Positions 4,778-11,349 of a stretch of 11,375 bases of DNA are shown here, piece after piece. The position numbers and the translations under genes are program-made. This stretch comes from CAZKYP01 sp964556885 (GTDB lineage: Bacteria > Planctomycetota > Phycisphaerae > Sedimentisphaerales > Anaerobacaceae). The stretch covers positions 1 through 11,375 of the forward strand of contig CAZKYP010000109.1 in NCBI GenBank assembly GCA_964556885.1. Direction: 5' to 3'. Each line of letters starts with the position of its first letter. Within the stretch, counting starts at the first letter, position 1. Below the pieces are notes generated by a model, which searched no databases, was not told the DNA's origin, and saw nothing but the letters and a program-made list of their open reading frames with translations.

Positions 4778-6808
4778 GTGGTTAATACCGGCGATATTCG
4801 CAATATTGTTCTTTTAGGGCACGGCGGGGCAGGCAAAACATCTCTGACCGAGGCAATGCTGCATAAAACCGGCACAACGAACCGGCTCGGAAGCGTTGAC
4901 GACAAAACGAGCATCTGCGACTACTACGACGAGGAGAAAGAGCACCTGCACTCGATCCAGTCGGCCGTAGTGCATCTCAAGCACGCCGGCAAGCTGATCA
5001 ATCTTATCGATGCTCCCGGCTATCCGGATTTCATCGGCCCGGCTATCAAAGCGATCCCGGCCGCAGAGACGGCCATTATTGTCATCAGCGCTGCGGCGGG
5101 CATCGAGACCAACACACGTAAAATGTTCGAGATGACCACGCAGGCCGACATACCCCGTATAATTGTCATTAACAAGGTTGATGCGGAAAACGTCGATTTG
5201 GTCGAGCTTATCAAAAATATACAGGAAACCTTCGGCTCGCAGTGCCGTTGCGCGAATCTGCCCGCCGCTGACAGAGCAAATATCATCGATTGCATTGAAA
5301 ACCAGAGCGGCGATTCGCCGTTGATGGACGTCGGCCAGGCCCACACCGAGCTGATTGAAAGCGTTATCGAAGCCGACGACCAGCTTATGGAAAGCTACCT
5401 CGGCGGCGAGGAAATATCCGCCGATAAAGTCGCCTCGGTATTTGTCAAGGCCCTGAAGGCAGGGACAATCATCCCGATAGTCTTTACCGACTCCCGCAGG
5501 GAGGTCGGCGTGCAGGAGCTTCTGGACATCATCGTTAAATACACGCCGTCGCCGCTGCAGGCCAAACCCGCCATCCTCAAGGACGGCGAGAACGAAAAAG
5601 AGCTGAAGCCCGACACCGAAGGCCCGCTGGCCGGGCTGGTCTTTCGAGTCGCATTCGACCCGCGCTCGAACATGAAATATTCGACCATTCGAATCCTCAG
5701 CGGAATCATCAAATCGGATACGAACATGATCAGAAACGACGAGAAAAAAGGCGTCCGCCCCGGCCATATCTTAAAGTCTCAGGGCGGCGAGAATATCCAG
5801 GTCGAAGAAGGCGTGGCGGGTGACATTATCACCCTGGCCAAAATCGAGGACCTGAAGACCGGTGACATCATCAACGACGGCAAAGTCTCCGGCAAACTCG
5901 AAATGCCGCCGGTGCCGGAACCAATGTTCTCCCTGGCGCTCGAGCCCGCATCCCGCGGCGACGAGCAGAAAATCAGCTCGGCCCTCGAAAAATTGTGCGA
6001 GGAGGATCCGTGCTTCAAGATAAGCAGGGACGCGCAGACAAAAGAGCTGGTTGCCAACGGACTCGGTGATTTGCATCTGCGGATTATGCTCGAAAAAATG
6101 AAGAACCGTTTCAAGCTCTCGGTCAACACTAAAGAGCCCAAAATCCCCTACCGCGAAACCATCACCTCCAAGGCCGAAGGCCACTACCGCCACAAAAAGC
6201 AGACCGGCGGAGCGGGCCAGTTCGGCGAGGTATATCTCCGTGTCGAGCCGGCCGAGCGCAACTCAGACCCGCCGCTGCAATTTAGCTGGGACATCTATGG
6301 CGGCACGATCCCGGGGCAGTACGAGCCTGCCATCCTCAAGGGCATTAACGACGTAATGGATAGCGGCTTCGTCGCCGGTTTCCCGCTGCAGGACGTTGCC
6401 GTCTCGATTTACGACGGCAAGCACCACCCGGTCGATTCGAAAGAGGTCGCGTTCCGCTCCGCCGGCAAGGGCGCATTCATCGACGCCCTCCAGAAGGCAA
6501 AGCCCGTCCTGCTCGAACCGATCGTTAATATGGAAGTTACCATCCCCGCGGAGAACGTCGGCGATATCACCGGTGATCTGGCCTCCAAACGCGGCCGCGT
6601 GCAGGGCCAGGAAATGCTGGCCGGCAACTTCATCATTATCAAGGCGCAAGTTCCGCTCTCCGAGGTCATGCAGTACAACAGCCAGTTGAAAAGCGTCACC
6701 GGCGGCCGCGGCAGCTACTCGATGACATTCAGCCACTACGAGCTGGTTCCGCCGAATGTCCAGCAGCAGATAGTAGCCCAGTACGCAAAGAAAAAAGAAG
6801 AAGAGTAG
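4778..6808 (+). CDS. Elongation factor G-like translational GTPase (EF-G2-type paralogue)
   Basis: 676 residues from GTG at 4778; GGGAGG (4764-4769) lies 8 nt upstream, and canonical EF-G is about 690-700. The GTPase domain has P-loop GHGGAGKT (14-21), G3 DAPGYPDF (78-85) and G4 NKVD (132-135). The switch I motif RGITI of canonical EF-G is replaced by EHLHSIQSA (55-63), and the G3 catalytic-loop His is Tyr82, as I recall for EF-G2-type paralogues. Domain II follows at about 285-375, domain III around 382-455 (ANGLGDLHLRIMLEKM, 426-441), domain IV around 456-575 (VDSKEVAFRSAGKGAF, 552-567) and domain V from about 578 (VGDITGDLASKRGRVQG, 594-610). All five domains are intact, so it should bind ribosomes and hydrolyse GTP, but its job (translocation, recycling or stress rescue) is unclear. 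It is likely not the main EF-G, since no rpsL, rpsG or tuf genes flank it. It is GC-rich and monocistronic. A weak promoter-like pair (TTGGCA 4730-4735, TATTAA 4751-4756) precedes it. Confidence 0.92.
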   Translation: MVNTGDIRNIVLLGHGGAGKTSLTEAMLHKTGTTNRLGSVDDKTSICDYYDEEKEHLHSIQSAVVHLKHAGKLINLIDAPGYPDFIGPAIKAIPAAETAIIVISAAAGIETNTRKMFEMTTQADIPRIIVINKVDAENVDLVELIKNIQETFGSQCRCANLPAADRANIIDCIENQSGDSPLMDVGQAHTELIESVIEADDQLMESYLGGEEISADKVASVFVKALKAGTIIPIVFTDSRREVGVQELLDIIVKYTPSPLQAKPAILKDGENEKELKPDTEGPLAGLVFRVAFDPRSNMKYSTIRILSGIIKSDTNMIRNDEKKGVRPGHILKSQGGENIQVEEGVAGDIITLAKIEDLKTGDIINDGKVSGKLEMPPVPEPMFSLALEPASRGDEQKISSALEKLCEEDPCFKISRDAQTKELVANGLGDLHLRIMLEKMKNRFKLSVNTKEPKIPYRETITSKAEGHYRHKKQTGGAGQFGEVYLRVEPAERNSDPPLQFSWDIYGGTIPGQYEPAILKGINDVMDSGFVAGFPLQDVAVSIYDGKHHPVDSKEVAFRSAGKGAFIDALQKAKPVLLEPIVNMEVTIPAENVGDITGDLASKRGRVQGQEMLAGNFIIIKAQVPLSEVMQYNSQLKSVTGGRGSYSMTFSHYELVPPNVQQQIVAQYAKKKEEE

Positions 6809-6876
6809 CAACGCGGCGTCCGACATATCGCTTTGATGGAGAAGCCTTCATGGAAGGTAAGGTTGGCTGCTTCGTC

Positions 6877-7494
6877 TCACAAATTATCACTAAGGTCGCT
6901 CTCCATGCTTGTTAGGATATTTTCCAAACACTCGTCAAATCCTGCTATAAGTCCTTCCGGGCCTTTGGATTCGAGTCTGGCTGTGGATATGTACGTCTTA
7001 CCGAAGACAATAGCCGGAGCTTCTACAGCTTTGGTTTTTAGCAGAAAAACTCGTATTTCCATTACCGCAGTTGGTGACGATTTGTCTCTGTAGTCCCCGT
7101 AGAGGGTGACAATGTTTCCCTCTATTATATGAGTAGGCTCAACATAGCTGCCCGGTTCCAGGACTCTTTGGAAAAGCCCGGAGGCCGACAGCCAGTTTCG
7201 GACTTTTTCGGTGATCATTACAGCCGGCGAGACAAGGAACTCGTTATAAAAATCCGTTTCGTATTTGAAATGGCCTGTGCGATATGTCAGTTCCTTCGCA
7301 CTGAAAGCTGGATTGATAGTGAACCTTCGTACTTCTATTATATTATCATTTTTAATATCGGAAGCTGTGGATGCTGGTTGTGCGTCCAGTATATATTGCT
7401 GTTTTTCGTACGATTCCCGGCTGCAGCCCGGGATTATCACCGGTGACATTATCAAAAACAGTTTTAAGTATAATTCGCTCGGTCTTTTATTCAT
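6877..7494 (-). CDS. PqiC-type ABC transport auxiliary lipoprotein of the MCE operon
   Basis: 205 residues. The signal ends IIPGC, so Cys24 would be lipidated. The mature domain resembles the ABC_trans_aux/DUF330 family (PqiC, YmbA): IIEVRRFTINPAFSAKELTY (52-71), then DFYNEFLVSPAVMITEKV (81-98), then WLSASGLFQRVLE (101-113) and a central IIEGNIVTLYGDYRD (123-137). Such lipoproteins are thought to dock the MCE needle to the outer membrane, so this is the outer end of the lipid pathway. The start is firm: GGAGG (7502-7506) lies 7 nt upstream and the ATG overlaps the MCE gene stop as ATGA, so the two are translationally coupled. It is the last gene of the operon and converges with the EF-G gene 68 nt away, without an obvious terminator. 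The lipobox Pro at -2 is slightly unusual. Confidence 0.82.
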   Translation of the reverse strand: MNKRPSELYLKLFLIMSPVIIPGCSRESYEKQQYILDAQPASTASDIKNDNIIEVRRFTINPAFSAKELTYRTGHFKYETDFYNEFLVSPAVMITEKVRNWLSASGLFQRVLEPGSYVEPTHIIEGNIVTLYGDYRDKSSPTAVMEIRVFLLKTKAVEAPAIVFGKTYISTARLESKGPEGLIAGFDECLENILTSMESDLSDNL

Positions 7495-8513
7495 TTCGAT
7501 ACCTCCGATTTAGGTGGCGGCTCGCTCAATATCAATTGAGACGGATGCTGTTTCAAACCACTGGTTATTTCTTTAAGATCCGCAGTTACTTCTCTCAGGT
7601 CATCCAGTGCCTGCTCAATCTTAGGGCCCTGGCTTATCACGAGCTTATCGATACGTGATAGTATCCTGTTGAGGTTGGAAACCATTACGGTTATGTTGGC
7701 CGTTTGTGAATCTGTCTTCTCCGGTCTTTTTAACAATTCCTGGAGCTGCATATTGGTTTCTCTCGCCTCGCTCAGCAAATCCCGTATCTGGCTGCTGATA
7801 GTCGGCATATTGACATCATCGACAGCCTTGTCCGCGTTCGCAATCAAACTTCTTATGTCTTGACTTATCTCGGGAATATTAGCATCATCTACCGCCTTAT
7901 CTAAAGATGTAAGCACCTGGCCGACCAAATCCCCGATTTTTTTCGTATCGATTTGCTCCAGTTGATGAAGAATATTATCGACGGATTCTTTCATCGTGGT
8001 AAACTCACCCGGTGCCGAAGATATATAAAAATTCTTCGGTTTCCAGGGAACTTCGAGTACCGGATACCTGTTCGGGTCGAGAAATTCTCCCTGCAGATAA
8101 GCCTGCCCGGTCAGGATGTTCGATGACAGCGTGAGGCGAAAACCGCGTGAGATTAGCTGATTGACACTCGTGCTCCTTTCTTCGGATGTCAGCTCGATAG
8201 GAAGCTTCTCCACGTCCAACGAAGCAAGAACCAGCACATAATTTCCATAATTGAAATAGTCCTCCGAGCCGATCGTCATTTCATACTCGCTTTGCGCGAA
8301 AGTGATCTTCTCCACCTGGCCCATTCGAACGCCCCTGAGCTCCACCGGCGCCCCGATATTCAGTCCGCTGACCGAGCCGTCGAAATAGGTTTCGAAATAT
8401 ACTTTCTCCTGGTTAAACAAGCCGGACCCGAAAACCACGACGGCCGCGAGAATCAGGACAATCGCGGCTATCACGAAAACGCCGATCTTAAAGTAATTTG
8501 GTTTCGTACTCAT
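7491..8513 (-). CDS. MCE (MlaD/PqiB-type) lipid-transport protein
   Basis: 340 residues from ATG 8513 (MSTKPNYFKIGVF). The frame extends to a TTG at 8546, but family members begin like the chosen start; the binding site (GGATGGA, 10 nt away) is weak. MCE proteins form hexameric rings anchored in the inner membrane that pass lipids across the periplasm. One transmembrane helix (about 8-30) is followed by the MCE domain (about 38-145) with VYFETYFDGSVSGLNIGAPV, then ELRGVRMGQVEKI. LISRGFRLTLSSNILTGQAY (120-139) resembles PqiB-type MCE domains. The rest (170-320) is long amphipathic helices, probably a coiled-coil needle, containing two copies of a 23-residue unit starting DKAVDD at 205 and 228. 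The tail LKQHPSQLILSEPPP is typical of this subtype. It lies 63 nt after the ATPase gene and shares ATGA with the lipoprotein gene. There is a single MCE domain, unlike E. coli PqiB with three. Confidence 0.9.
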   Translation of the reverse strand: MSTKPNYFKIGVFVIAAIVLILAAVVVFGSGLFNQEKVYFETYFDGSVSGLNIGAPVELRGVRMGQVEKITFAQSEYEMTIGSEDYFNYGNYVLVLASLDVEKLPIELTSEERSTSVNQLISRGFRLTLSSNILTGQAYLQGEFLDPNRYPVLEVPWKPKNFYISSAPGEFTTMKESVDNILHQLEQIDTKKIGDLVGQVLTSLDKAVDDANIPEISQDIRSLIANADKAVDDVNMPTISSQIRDLLSEARETNMQLQELLKRPEKTDSQTANITVMVSNLNRILSRIDKLVISQGPKIEQALDDLREVTADLKEITSGLKQHPSQLILSEPPPKSEVSK

Positions 8514-8576
8514 TTGACTGTTCCATCCAATCCTATTTTTTACCAAACATCATACAGGTTATATCCATGGCACTTA

Positions 8577-9347
8577 TCACGGAGCGTTTGCCTCAGCCTG
8601 CCGGTTGAAAAACTGGCGCACCCACGGATTCCGGCTTTTGTCACGGAGCTCTTCGGGGCTGCCGGTCGCTATAATTGTCTTGGTGTTCTTATCCAGCATG
8701 ATGACCCTGTCGGCAATGGCAAAAATACTGGGCAGCTCGTGCGTGACTATCACGAAGGTAATCTTCAAACTCCGCGAAAGTTTCAGGATAAGCTCGTCCA
8801 ACTGTGCAGAGGTGATGGGATCCAGGCCGGCGCCCGGCTCGTCGAGAAATATTATTTTCGGATCAAGCGCCATAGCTCTGGCGATGGCCGCACGTTTCTT
8901 CATGCCGCCGCTCAGCTCGGACGGCATCTTATACCCTGTACCTTCCAGTCCGACCGCCTTCAGTTTCATATTTGCCACAAGCTCCATTGCATCTGGCGGC
9001 AGGTCTGTAAACTCATCGAGAACGAGGCAGATATTCTCAAGGATATTCATCGAGCCGAACAGCGCCCCGTGCTGATACATTACACCTATCCGGCTGAGAA
9101 TTTCATGAAGCTCGGCCCCTTCGGCCGTCACGATGTTCCTGCCGTCGATCAGCACTTTGCCGGTGACAGGTCTGACAAGGCTTATCATATTTTTCAGCAG
9201 GGTGCTTTTGCCGCAGCCGGAGCCGCCAAGAATCACGAAAATCTCACCTTCCCTGACCTCGAAATTAATATCTCGGACCACGACAAAATCACCGTAGGCA
9301 ATAGTGACATCTTCGACCTGAATTATCGGTTTCGCGTTAACGTCCAT
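8577..9347 (-). CDS. mlaF: MlaF-type ABC transporter ATP-binding protein
   Basis: 256 residues from ATG 9347 (MDVNAKPIIQVEDVTIAYGD). The frame is open further back, but that would overlap the permease gene, and homologues start here. It is the cytoplasmic ATPase that dimerises on the MlaE-type permease and powers lipid movement. Visible motifs are Walker A GGSGCGKST (41-49), Q-loop Gln92 in MYQHGALF, signature LSGGM (145-149) with KKRAAIARA after it, Walker B IIFLDEP (165-171) and the switch His203 in VTHE. The YQHGALFGSM stretch and LSGGM (rather than LSGGQ) are hallmarks of the MlaF/Ttg2A subfamily. All catalytic residues are intact. It starts 4 nt after the permease stop and ends 63 nt before the MCE gene, in the order usual for mla-type operons. 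Confidence 0.93.
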   Translation of the reverse strand: MDVNAKPIIQVEDVTIAYGDFVVVRDINFEVREGEIFVILGGSGCGKSTLLKNMISLVRPVTGKVLIDGRNIVTAEGAELHEILSRIGVMYQHGALFGSMNILENICLVLDEFTDLPPDAMELVANMKLKAVGLEGTGYKMPSELSGGMKKRAAIARAMALDPKIIFLDEPGAGLDPITSAQLDELILKLSRSLKITFVIVTHELPSIFAIADRVIMLDKNTKTIIATGSPEELRDKSRNPWVRQFFNRQAEANAP

Positions 9348-9351
9348 TTGC

Positions 9352-10470
9352 TCATAGCCCCAGGAAGTAGTACAGAACGGCGAAGACTCCGTCCGCAACG
9401 ACTATCGCGATAATGCCCGTCACGACCGCTCGCGTGGCGGAATCGCCCACGGCACTGGCGCCCGTCCCGGTCTGCAGGCCGCGAAGGCACCCGATGCCGG
9501 CGATCAGGTAACCGAAAACAAAAGTCTTGGCAAGGCCGCCGAACAAATCCGTCAGATCGGCCGCCTGACGCATCTCGTTCATAAACATGGCCGGGGCGAA
9601 CCCAATGGAAATCATAACCAGCCCGCACCCAATCAGGCCGAACAGGTTGTTGAACATAGTCAGAAGGGGGGTAACAAACACTGCGGCCAATATCCTCGGA
9701 ATCACCAGAAACCGAACCGGCTCAAGACCCATAGTCGTTAGCGCATCAATCTCCTCGTTGACCTTCATAGTCCCGATTTCGGCGGCAAAAGCCGAACCCG
9801 TGCGGGCCGCCAGTATGAAAGCCGTCAGCAAAGGACCCAGCTCCCGGAAAAGGACAATAACCACAAGGTCCACCACATATATCTCCGTCCCGAACTGCTT
9901 CATACTTATCGTCGACTGGAACGCCAGAATCACCCCGATCAAAAATCCGAGCAGCGCGGTGATACCAACCGCGTTGGCGCCGCTTTTTTCCGCAATCAAA
10001 AATGTGTCCTTCCAGCGCAGGCCGCCGGGATGAAGCAGCGTGTACAGGAGTTTTGCGCCGATTTCCCCGGCGAAATTGATTTGGTCTCGAATCTCCTGCA
10101 GAAAATTGACCAGGGCCTTTCCAATCTGCTCGGCAACCCGTCGAAAAAGCGGCAACCTGCGTTCGGGCCTGGCCGGCGGGCCTGGATCGAACAGTTCCAT
10201 GAGCTGACCGAAATCGGGTTTGAGTCCCTCAATCTGTATCGAGCCTCCGTGCTCCTGCTGTCTTCTTTTCAGCTCGATTAAAAGTCCGATACCGGCTCCG
10301 TCGCAATACTCGATACCGGCCGCATCAAGAGTCAGTGTCTTCGGCCTGGTCTCGGAGATTTTTTTCATAACCTGCGGCCAAAGGCGGCCCGTGGCTTTGG
10401 CGTCCAGCCTTCCTTTTATTACGAGCCTGAGCCGGTTATCACCGGGCACCTGGTAATCGACAGAAGCCAT
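9352..10470 (-). CDS. mlaE: MlaE-type lipid ABC transporter permease with fused N-terminal STAS (MlaB-like) domain
   Basis: 372 residues. Residues 1-95 form a STAS domain (MASVDYQVPGDNRLRLVIKG through ELFD) comparable to stand-alone MlaB, which binds the ATPase and controls complex assembly. In the usual DSSG phospho-acceptor loop this protein has YCDGAGIGLL (55-64), so the serine is absent. A charged linker (100-135) leads to the MlaE permease (about 140-372) with five to six membrane segments. The signature block covers LFRELGPLLTAFILAARTGS (207-226), then FAAEIGTMKVNEEIDALTTM (228-247), then GLEPVRFLVIPR (248-259). MlaE dimers sit in the inner membrane and feed lipids to the MCE ring. Length fits fused STAS-MlaE proteins, whereas E. 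coli has separate genes. The ATG at 10470 has a modest GGAAGATAGAG upstream. It is the first gene of the four-gene operon; no convincing promoter was found before it. Confidence 0.92.
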   Translation of the reverse strand: MASVDYQVPGDNRLRLVIKGRLDAKATGRLWPQVMKKISETRPKTLTLDAAGIEYCDGAGIGLLIELKRRQQEHGGSIQIEGLKPDFGQLMELFDPGPPARPERRLPLFRRVAEQIGKALVNFLQEIRDQINFAGEIGAKLLYTLLHPGGLRWKDTFLIAEKSGANAVGITALLGFLIGVILAFQSTISMKQFGTEIYVVDLVVIVLFRELGPLLTAFILAARTGSAFAAEIGTMKVNEEIDALTTMGLEPVRFLVIPRILAAVFVTPLLTMFNNLFGLIGCGLVMISIGFAPAMFMNEMRQAADLTDLFGGLAKTFVFGYLIAGIGCLRGLQTGTGASAVGDSATRAVVTGIIAIVVADGVFAVLYYFLGL

Positions 10471-10598
10471 ACTCTATCTTCCATGAGAGTCTAAAATAGC
10501 ATCCACTATCCGAAGTTTTACCTTCCTGATAGTAATACCTCAGACATCTTGTGAAAAGACAAATCAGGTGTATCCGTAAAATCTTTTTCAGCTTGCAG

Positions 10599-10760
10599 GG
10601 TGCAATACTTCGCACCAAAAACATCTCGTGCTGCGTTCCGAGTTCGTCGATAAAAATAATCAATAATCATTTATCAATATCGAAGATCCCGATCCATCGG
10701 GAGTCAACCTGTGCCATAGGTATTGCAAGGTTTCGCACCAATAGTGCCTGTCTCGCGTTT
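10599..10760. repeat. Two diverged copies of a GGT(N)TTCGCACCAA spacer element
   Basis: TTCGCACCAA occurs at 10609-10618 and 10732-10741. Around it, GGTGCAATAC before and CATCTCGTGCTGCGTT after the first copy resemble GGTATTGCAAGGT and TAGTGCCTGTCTCGCGTT at the second. The offset is about 123 bp. These are probably diverged copies of one non-coding element between the MCE operon and csp. Confidence 0.4.
10673..10702. repeat. 30-bp perfect repeat, copy 1, with internal inverted repeat
   Basis: ATCAATATCGAAGATCCCGA and the next 10 bases recur without mismatch at 10853-10882, exactly 180 bp away. Inside is TCCCGAT-CC-ATCGGGA, a 7-bp perfect inverted repeat with a 2-nt centre, symmetric enough to be a protein site or a cruciform. 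AT-rich TCAATAAT motifs surround both copies. Confidence 0.75.
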
Positions 10761-10765
10761 AAGTC

Positions 10766-10797
10766 ATTGCGAGTGATTCGAAGAATCGCTTGGCAAT
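10766..10797. repeat. Long imperfect hairpin of the TCATTGCGAG...GGCAATCTCG type
   Basis: ATTGC (10766-10770) pairs with GCAAT (10793-10797), and AGTGATTC (10772-10779) pairs with GAATCGCT (10783-10790) with one G-T pair, around a GAA loop. The core reads TCATTGCGAG, hairpin, GGCAATCTCG. This resembles a dispersed intergenic repeat seen in many environmental bacterial genomes, recalled as TCATTGCGAGCGAAGCGAAG; that link is from memory. Confidence 0.55.
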
Positions 10798-10852
10798 CTC
10801 GTTCGTGGTTCATCGTTCATCGATAATAAACTTCGAAATTCATTCATCAATC

Positions 10853-10882
10853 ATCAATATCGAAGATCCCGATCCATCGGGA
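10853..10882. repeat. 30-bp perfect repeat, copy 2, with internal inverted repeat
   Basis: Identical to 10673-10702, including the TCCCGAT-CC-ATCGGGA inverted repeat. Upstream, GTTCATCGATAATAAACTTC (10815-10834) matches GTTCGTCGATAA before copy 1 and the degenerate copy near 3324. Downstream, TCAATAATCAATT (10891-10903) recurs at 3402-3414. Confidence 0.75.
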
Positions 10883-10973
10883 ATCAATTATCAATAATCA
10901 ATTGTTATAGTCCGGCATATCGTTTTGACGGGTATTTCACGGTTTTTAATGTGTTTGGAGCGGCGGGCAAACT

Positions 10974-11005
10974 AAATTTCGTTTTTCTTCACAAAAAAGA
11001 AATTT
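10974..11005. repeat. A/T-rich inverted repeat just upstream of the csp promoter
   Basis: AAATTTC (10974-10980) pairs with GAAATTT (10999-11005). Inside, TTTTT (10982-10986) pairs with AAAAA (10993-10997) across one mismatch and a 6-nt loop. It ends 5 bp before the csp -35 box, so it could act as an UP-element-like or bent-DNA site, or as a terminator for transcripts from the left. Confidence 0.4.
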
Positions 11006-11010
11006 TTCTC

Positions 11011-11039
11011 TTGCATCATATCGGTTATCAGTTTATACT
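11011..11039 (+). promoter_or_regulatory. Candidate promoter of the cold-shock gene
   Basis: TTGCAT (11011-11016, only the TTG matches) and TATACT (11034-11039, 5/6) are 17 bp apart. Transcription would start near 11046 and leave a leader of about 100 nt, a length typical of cold-shock mRNAs. Confidence 0.5.
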
Positions 11040-11066
11040 GAGGTTTTTAGTGGCGAATATTCTTCC

Positions 11067-11109
11067 ATCTCTCAGGAGTATCCCCCAGTAGATTAAATCG
11101 AGAGATACT
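11067..11109 (+). promoter_or_regulatory. 5' leader of csp mRNA with two competing helices
   Basis: ATCTCTC (11067-11073) can pair with GAGAGAT (11100-11106). Alternatively AGTATC (11077-11082) can pair with GATACT (11104-11109). The two stems share 11104-11106 and cannot coexist. The region lies between the predicted start site and the ribosome binding site at 11132-11137. Temperature-dependent refolding is known for cspA leaders; applying it here is inference. Confidence 0.35.
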
Positions 11110-11145
11110 ATATACGGCTTATAAACAGGCCAAGGAGCAGTACAA

Positions 11146-11349
11146 ATGAGTAAAGGTACAGTAAAGTGGTTCAATTCGAGCAAGGGATTTGGTTTTATTA
11201 ATCCGGATGATGGCGGCGAAGATCTGTTCGTCCACCACACCGAGATTAAAATGAGTGGCTATGCATCGCTCGATGAAGGCCAAAAGGTTGATTTTGTAGT
11301 CGGACAAGGCAAAAAAGGTCCATGTGCGACTAATGTGATTCTTTCGTAA
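11146..11349 (+). CDS. csp: Cold-shock domain protein (CspA family)
   Basis: 67 residues, the normal CspA-family length. It is a single OB-fold that binds single-stranded RNA and DNA in the cytoplasm and melts mRNA structure, especially after temperature downshift. The RNA-binding motifs are complete: the start MSKGTVKWFNSSKGFGFI includes RNP1 KGFGFI (13-18), and RNP2 is DLFVHH (26-31). SLDEGQKVDFVVGQGKKGPC (41-60) is the usual second half, with GPCATNV near the end where GPQAxNV is common. The ribosome binding site AAGGAG (11132-11137) is 8 nt upstream. It is monocistronic as far as visible, with a leader of about 100 nt that may be structured. Members with this sequence are not always cold-induced. 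Confidence 0.95.
   Translation: MSKGTVKWFNSSKGFGFINPDDGGEDLFVHHTEIKMSGYASLDEGQKVDFVVGQGKKGPCATNVILS

Noticed and set aside
4814..5767. Long minus-strand open frame (317 codons) opposite the EF-G gene
   Set aside because: It is the antisense shadow of a GC-rich coding gene; the plus-strand protein has all EF-G motifs and the antisense product resembles nothing.
6841..6872. Hairpin between EF-G and the MCE operon as a bidirectional terminator
   Set aside because: CCTTC-ATG-GAAGG is only 5 bp and there is no T-run on either side.
9348..9398. 17-codon N-terminal extension of the MlaF protein
   Set aside because: It would overlap the permease coding end. Homologues begin near the ATG at 9347, and the extension reads as out-of-frame permease sequence.
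8292..9413. 373-codon plus-strand frame across the MCE and MlaF genes
   Set aside because: Antisense to two genes with complete family motifs; the His/Arg-rich translation has no recognisable domain.
10471..10560. Promoter for the MCE operon
   Set aside because: The best pair on the minus strand (TTTTCA and TACTAT, 17 bp apart) matches only 4/6 at each box, not better than chance in this AT-rich spacer.
10642..10903. CRISPR-like array in the repeat-rich spacer
   Set aside because: Only two perfect repeats 180 bp apart with non-uniform, AT-rich intervening sequence; no regular spacer unit and no cas genes.
11050..11091. 13-codon GTG-start leader peptide upstream of csp
   Set aside because: The predicted transcription start near 11046 would leave its GAGG site outside or at the very end of the mRNA.
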